Translations under genes and position numbers: made by a program
Notes under the pieces: model-generated
Databases searched by the model: none
The model's input: the letters and a program-made list of their open reading frames with translations, nothing else
Told to the model about the DNA's origin: nothing
Assembly (NCBI GenBank): GCA_031371615.1
Contig: JANMJY010000192.1
Coordinates: forward strand, 1-6,893
Length of the DNA stretch: 6,893 nucleotides
Origin: Gaiellasilicea sp031371615
GTDB taxonomy: Bacteria; Actinomycetota; Thermoleophilia; Gaiellales; Gaiellaceae
Reading direction: 5' to 3'
Shown here: one piece after another, positions 5,424 through 6,893 of the stretch
Layout: each line of letters opens with the position of its first letter
Position numbering within the stretch: the first letter of the stretch is position 1

Positions 5424-5735
5424 ATGGGCTTTAGGTGGCCCGCGGCGCTCGTCCTAGGATCAACGCTCCTGCTGGCCGGCTGCGGCGTCGGGGTTGACGC
5501 TTACGTAAGGGAGTACGAGGGCGGTGATGTAGAGGTGAAGTTCTGCCAAAAGGTCGGCGAGACGATCACCGATGCCGGGGTGTATCCCGCCAGCGCGGAG
5601 GATGGCGATCAGGAAGACGAGATATGGAAATGCACGATCACTGAACGGGCCGGCACCGTGGATAGGTGCTACGTCGTGCACGAGTCGAAAGTGAAAACCA
5701 TCGTCCGCGGAGTCAAGTGCTGGCCCATCAGTTAG
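5424..5735 (+). CDS. Small cysteine-containing lipoprotein, unknown function
   Basis: The 103-residue product has a lipoprotein signal peptide (R4, then ALVLGSTLLLAGC) with lipobox L-A-G-C and lipidated Cys20. The mature protein of 84 residues has four further cysteines (C41, C70, C82, C99), enough for two disulfides, and looks like a small beta-rich domain: VEVKFCQKVGETI, IWKCTI, DRCYVVHES and IVRGVKCWPIS. An acidic stretch (59-66) separates the two halves. ATG 5424 was chosen because GGGGAG (5411-5416) is 7 nt upstream and it begins the signal peptide; the in-frame GTG at 5370 would add 18 residues ahead of the lipoprotein signal. It is divergent from the lipoprotein gene at 4823-5290 and convergent with the HTH gene. 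I do not recognise the family. Confidence 0.72.
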   Translation: MGFRWPAALVLGSTLLLAGCGVGVDAYVREYEGGDVEVKFCQKVGETITDAGVYPASAEDGDQEDEIWKCTITERAGTVDRCYVVHESKVKTIVRGVKCWPIS

Positions 5736-5887
5736 TTCGGGACTTTCTCAACCTGACCCAAGGAGCCCAATCACGACGTTGAGACGCCCTGACTGATCAC
5801 GAATCGACCTTCGCCTGGGCCAGTGTTCCGGAATGACGCCAGAGCGGGTTGCCTGAGTTGGGCTCGAGGAGCGTGCAGAGCGTGTCT
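5736..5887. other. Intergenic space with an inverted repeat
   Basis: This gap separates the convergent lipoprotein and HTH genes. TCTCAAC (5746-5752) and GTTGAGA (5778-5784) form a 7-bp inverted repeat with a 25-nt loop, a weak candidate for a terminator serving both genes. It is followed by copy 2 of the dispersed repeat. No coding signal is seen. Confidence 0.4.
5811..5846 (+). repeat. Dispersed direct repeat, copy 2
   Basis: It matches 4775-4810 at 31 of 36 positions. Weaker similarity with small gaps extends about 20 bases upstream of both copies (CTGA...CGA...TC...GAC). This copy contains the palindrome TTCCGGAA. Both copies lie between the 3' ends of convergent gene pairs. Confidence 0.75.
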
Positions 5888-6322
5888 CTAGGTGAGGACG
5901 CGGTCGCCGACGCCGGCGCGGGTGAGAGCCTCGCGGATGGAGACGGCCTCGATCAGAAGCGACGCGTTCTCGGAGGTGTCCTCGACATCTCCGGCCTTCC
6001 AGCGTTCCGCGAACTCGTAGGACGAGTAGCCCGTCCGCTCGTAGAAGCTCTGGTTCCGGAGGACGATCGCGTCAATCGGTTCCCCCATGACCTCAGCCTG
6101 GCGCGCCTCGTCCAGGAGGGGGCGGCGCCTCCCGTCGTATGCCTGGGCCTGACGGGCGAGATAGGCCTCAAAGGCGGCCCGGGGAATTCGGACGGCCTTT
6201 TCCCCGACCCTGATGGCGGGGATGACCCTTTCAGCACACATCTTGTAGATGGTGCTGATGTCCATATCCAAGATCTTGGCGACCTCGCTGGCCTTCAGAT
6301 ACTGGCTGTCACGGTTGGCCAT
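5888..6322 (-). CDS. Xis/BldC-type helix-turn-helix protein with antitoxin-like C-terminus
   Basis: The 144-residue protein has two parts. Residues 9-56 (LKASEVAKILDMDISTIYKM..., ending RIPRAAFEAYL) are a MerR-like winged helix-turn-helix of the excisionase/HTH_17 type, which binds DNA in the cytoplasm. Residues 84-131 (DAIVLRNQSFYERTGYSSYEF, AERWKAGDVEDTSENASLL) form a helical segment with the pattern F-x-x-x-x-G-x-S-x-x-E-F. I associate this pattern with antitoxins, in particular partners of TumE/DUF6516 toxins; that link is recalled, not searched. Excisionases proper are usually shorter and basic, and no integrase or att site is here. AGGAGG (plus 6328-6333 reversed) is 5 to 6 nt before ATG 6322; GTG 6325 is too close to the SD. 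Its own promoter, with a palindrome and 9-bp repeats, lies just upstream, so autoregulation is likely. It is divergent from the TumE-like gene. Confidence 0.85.
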   Translation of the reverse strand: MANRDSQYLKASEVAKILDMDISTIYKMCAERVIPAIRVGEKAVRIPRAAFEAYLARQAQAYDGRRRPLLDEARQAEVMGEPIDAIVLRNQSFYERTGYSSYEFAERWKAGDVEDTSENASLLIEAVSIREALTRAGVGDRVLT

Positions 6323-6356
6323 CACTGACCTCCTTCCGCCAATAGGAGTTGTTTCG

Positions 6357-6385
6357 AGAGTAGCTCATACCCACTACGTAGTCAA
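6357..6385 (-). promoter_or_regulatory. Near-consensus promoter of the HTH gene
   Basis: On the minus strand TTGACT (plus 6380-6385) and TACTCT (plus 6357-6362) are separated by 17 bp. Transcription would start near 6350, giving a leader of about 28 nt containing the AGGAGG site. It is the best promoter in the window and is overlapped by the palindrome and repeat array. Confidence 0.65.
6373..6382. promoter_or_regulatory. Palindrome ACTACGTAGT over the -35 box, putative operator
   Basis: This perfect 10-bp palindrome overlaps three bases of the TTGACT box and the adjacent spacer. A protein bound here would exclude RNA polymerase. The encoded HTH protein is the obvious candidate, by inference. 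Confidence 0.45.
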
Positions 6386-6420
6386 CATAATCCACATAAT
6401 CGGCACAATCCACATTTCCT
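6385..6420. repeat. Four 9-bp head-to-tail repeats between the divergent genes
   Basis: Units at 6385-6393 (ACATAATCC), 6394-6402 (ACATAATCG), 6403-6411 (GCACAATCC) and 6412-6420 (ACATTTCCT) follow at exactly 9-bp period. Units 2, 3 and 4 match the first at 8, 7 and 5 of 9 positions. A degenerate fifth unit (6376-6384, 6 of 9) overlaps the palindrome. Direct repeats of this kind are bound head to tail by Xis and BldC proteins, the class to which the HTH gene belongs. Confidence 0.65.
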
Positions 6421-6505
6421 TGATACCGCTGTTCGGAGCTTCTGCGGAGTTCGCGTCCTTCGCCCGTAACCAGCCGTTCGTGCCCTGCGTTCTCTAGGTC
6501 TCTCG

Positions 6506-6893
6506 ATGGATGAGGGCATCGGCTACACAGTCCAGCGCGACAACGACCTCTATGACCTGCTGAAGGACTGGGGCTACGAGCCGGTCCCCGACCCGGACTT
6601 CGACAGCTGGCAAGAGATCGTTCGAGACAGCACTCAGACCGGTCACATCAGGGTGACCGGGAGACGTGACAACGGAGACGGCACCTATCTGACCTTCAAG
6701 TTCGAAGAGTTCTGGGTCAAAGGTGACCGCGGCGAGGAGGCTGTGCTCGTGCGCGAGGACGGCTCCCTCTGGGGCTACTACTACCACGGTCAAGCGCCAA
6801 ATGGCGGGATGCGCTGGTGCGTCGACCCGGCCGGCCATCCCGACACTCCGCGCCACGTACATCCCTTCGCCTATCCCGAGGGCGCCGAGGCGG
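6506..6893 (+). CDS. TumE/DUF6516-like putative toxin, C-terminus beyond right edge
   Basis: A frame from ATG 6506 stays open to the window end (129 residues, no stop reached). Third codon positions are GC-rich, and the protein is acidic and hydrophilic without signal peptide or membrane segment, so it is probably cytoplasmic. After an N-terminal helix (DLYDLLKDWGYEPVP) come strands typical of an alpha/beta fold: GHIRVTGRR (46-54), TYLTFKFEEFWV (60-71) and AVLVREDGSLWGYYYHG (79-95). Then comes R103-W-C-V-D107...H111-P-D-T-P-R-H117-V-H119. The order 'YH.Q..nG...R.D.A.H.....H.H' resembles the TumE (DUF6516) toxins of type II toxin-antitoxin systems as I remember them; similarity is distant. A weak AGG (6496-6498) is 7 nt upstream; an in-frame TAA at 6467 limits the start. 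Divergent from the HTH gene. Confidence 0.65.
   Translation, partial: MDEGIGYTVQRDNDLYDLLKDWGYEPVPDPDFDSWQEIVRDSTQTGHIRVTGRRDNGDGTYLTFKFEEFWVKGDRGEEAVLVREDGSLWGYYYHGQAPNGGMRWCVDPAGHPDTPRHVHPFAYPEGAEA

Noticed and set aside
5888..6322. HTH protein as a phage or plasmid excisionase
   Set aside because: No integrase, attachment site or other phage genes nearby; the long C-terminal segment and divergent partner fit a regulator or antitoxin better.
6385..6420. 9-bp repeats as replication iterons or CRISPR
   Set aside because: No replication initiator, no spacers, and only four units abutting a promoter; a regulatory role is more likely.
6420..6448. TTGATA at 6420-6425 as promoter of the TumE-like gene
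   Set aside because: No acceptable -10 box at 16-18 bp; CATAAT boxes in the repeat array also lack a matching -35.
6494..6862. 122-codon minus-strand ORF
   Set aside because: It is antisense to the TumE-like frame, which has better motifs and codon pattern; a shadow.

Overview
The window looks like chromosomal DNA of a high-GC actinobacterium. The genes have strongly GC-rich third codon positions, several starts are GTG, the recognisable promoters have TTGACT/TANNNT-type boxes, and the window is rich in small secreted and lipid-anchored proteins. The overall flavour (a polyvinyl-alcohol-dehydrogenase-like quinoprotein, small single-domain secreted proteins, an ABM-fold protein next to a GNAT) resembles soil Thermoleophilia/Solirubrobacterales, but that placement is inference. 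No rRNA, tRNA, CRISPR array or complete insertion sequence was seen.

Layout from the left. A secreted protein of unknown function runs off the left edge on the minus strand (1-405). It is divergent from a complete exported PQQ-type beta-propeller dehydrogenase (631-2199, +), whose own promoter and Shine-Dalgarno (SD) site are visible. A 16-bp hairpin at 2213-2247 separates it from a convergent two-gene minus-strand operon. That operon encodes an ABM-like ferredoxin-fold protein carrying a truncated cupin-like N-terminus (2791-3312), then a GNAT acetyltransferase (2253-2783).

From 3313 to 3936 there is no intact gene. This stretch holds a weak plus-strand ORF remnant ending in a hairpin, and a minus-strand pseudogene of a small secreted protein that has lost both ends. 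With the headless cupin next door, it looks like a rearrangement scar. A class I SAM methyltransferase follows (3937-4761, +), then two divergent small lipoprotein genes (4823-5290, minus; 5424-5735, plus). A roughly 36-bp imperfect direct repeat occurs twice, in the two intergenic spaces flanking this lipoprotein pair.

The right end (5888-6893) is the most interesting part. A small Xis/BldC-type helix-turn-helix protein with an antitoxin-like C-terminal segment (minus) is divergent from a protein resembling the TumE/DUF6516 toxin family (plus, cut by the window edge). The 183-bp region between them is AT-rich. It contains a near-consensus promoter for the HTH gene, a 10-bp palindrome over its -35 box, and four 9-bp head-to-tail repeats, the kind of site an Xis/BldC-like protein would occupy. 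My reading is a candidate self-regulating, divergently arranged toxin-antitoxin-like module. The toxin assignment rests on recalled motif similarity and was not searched.
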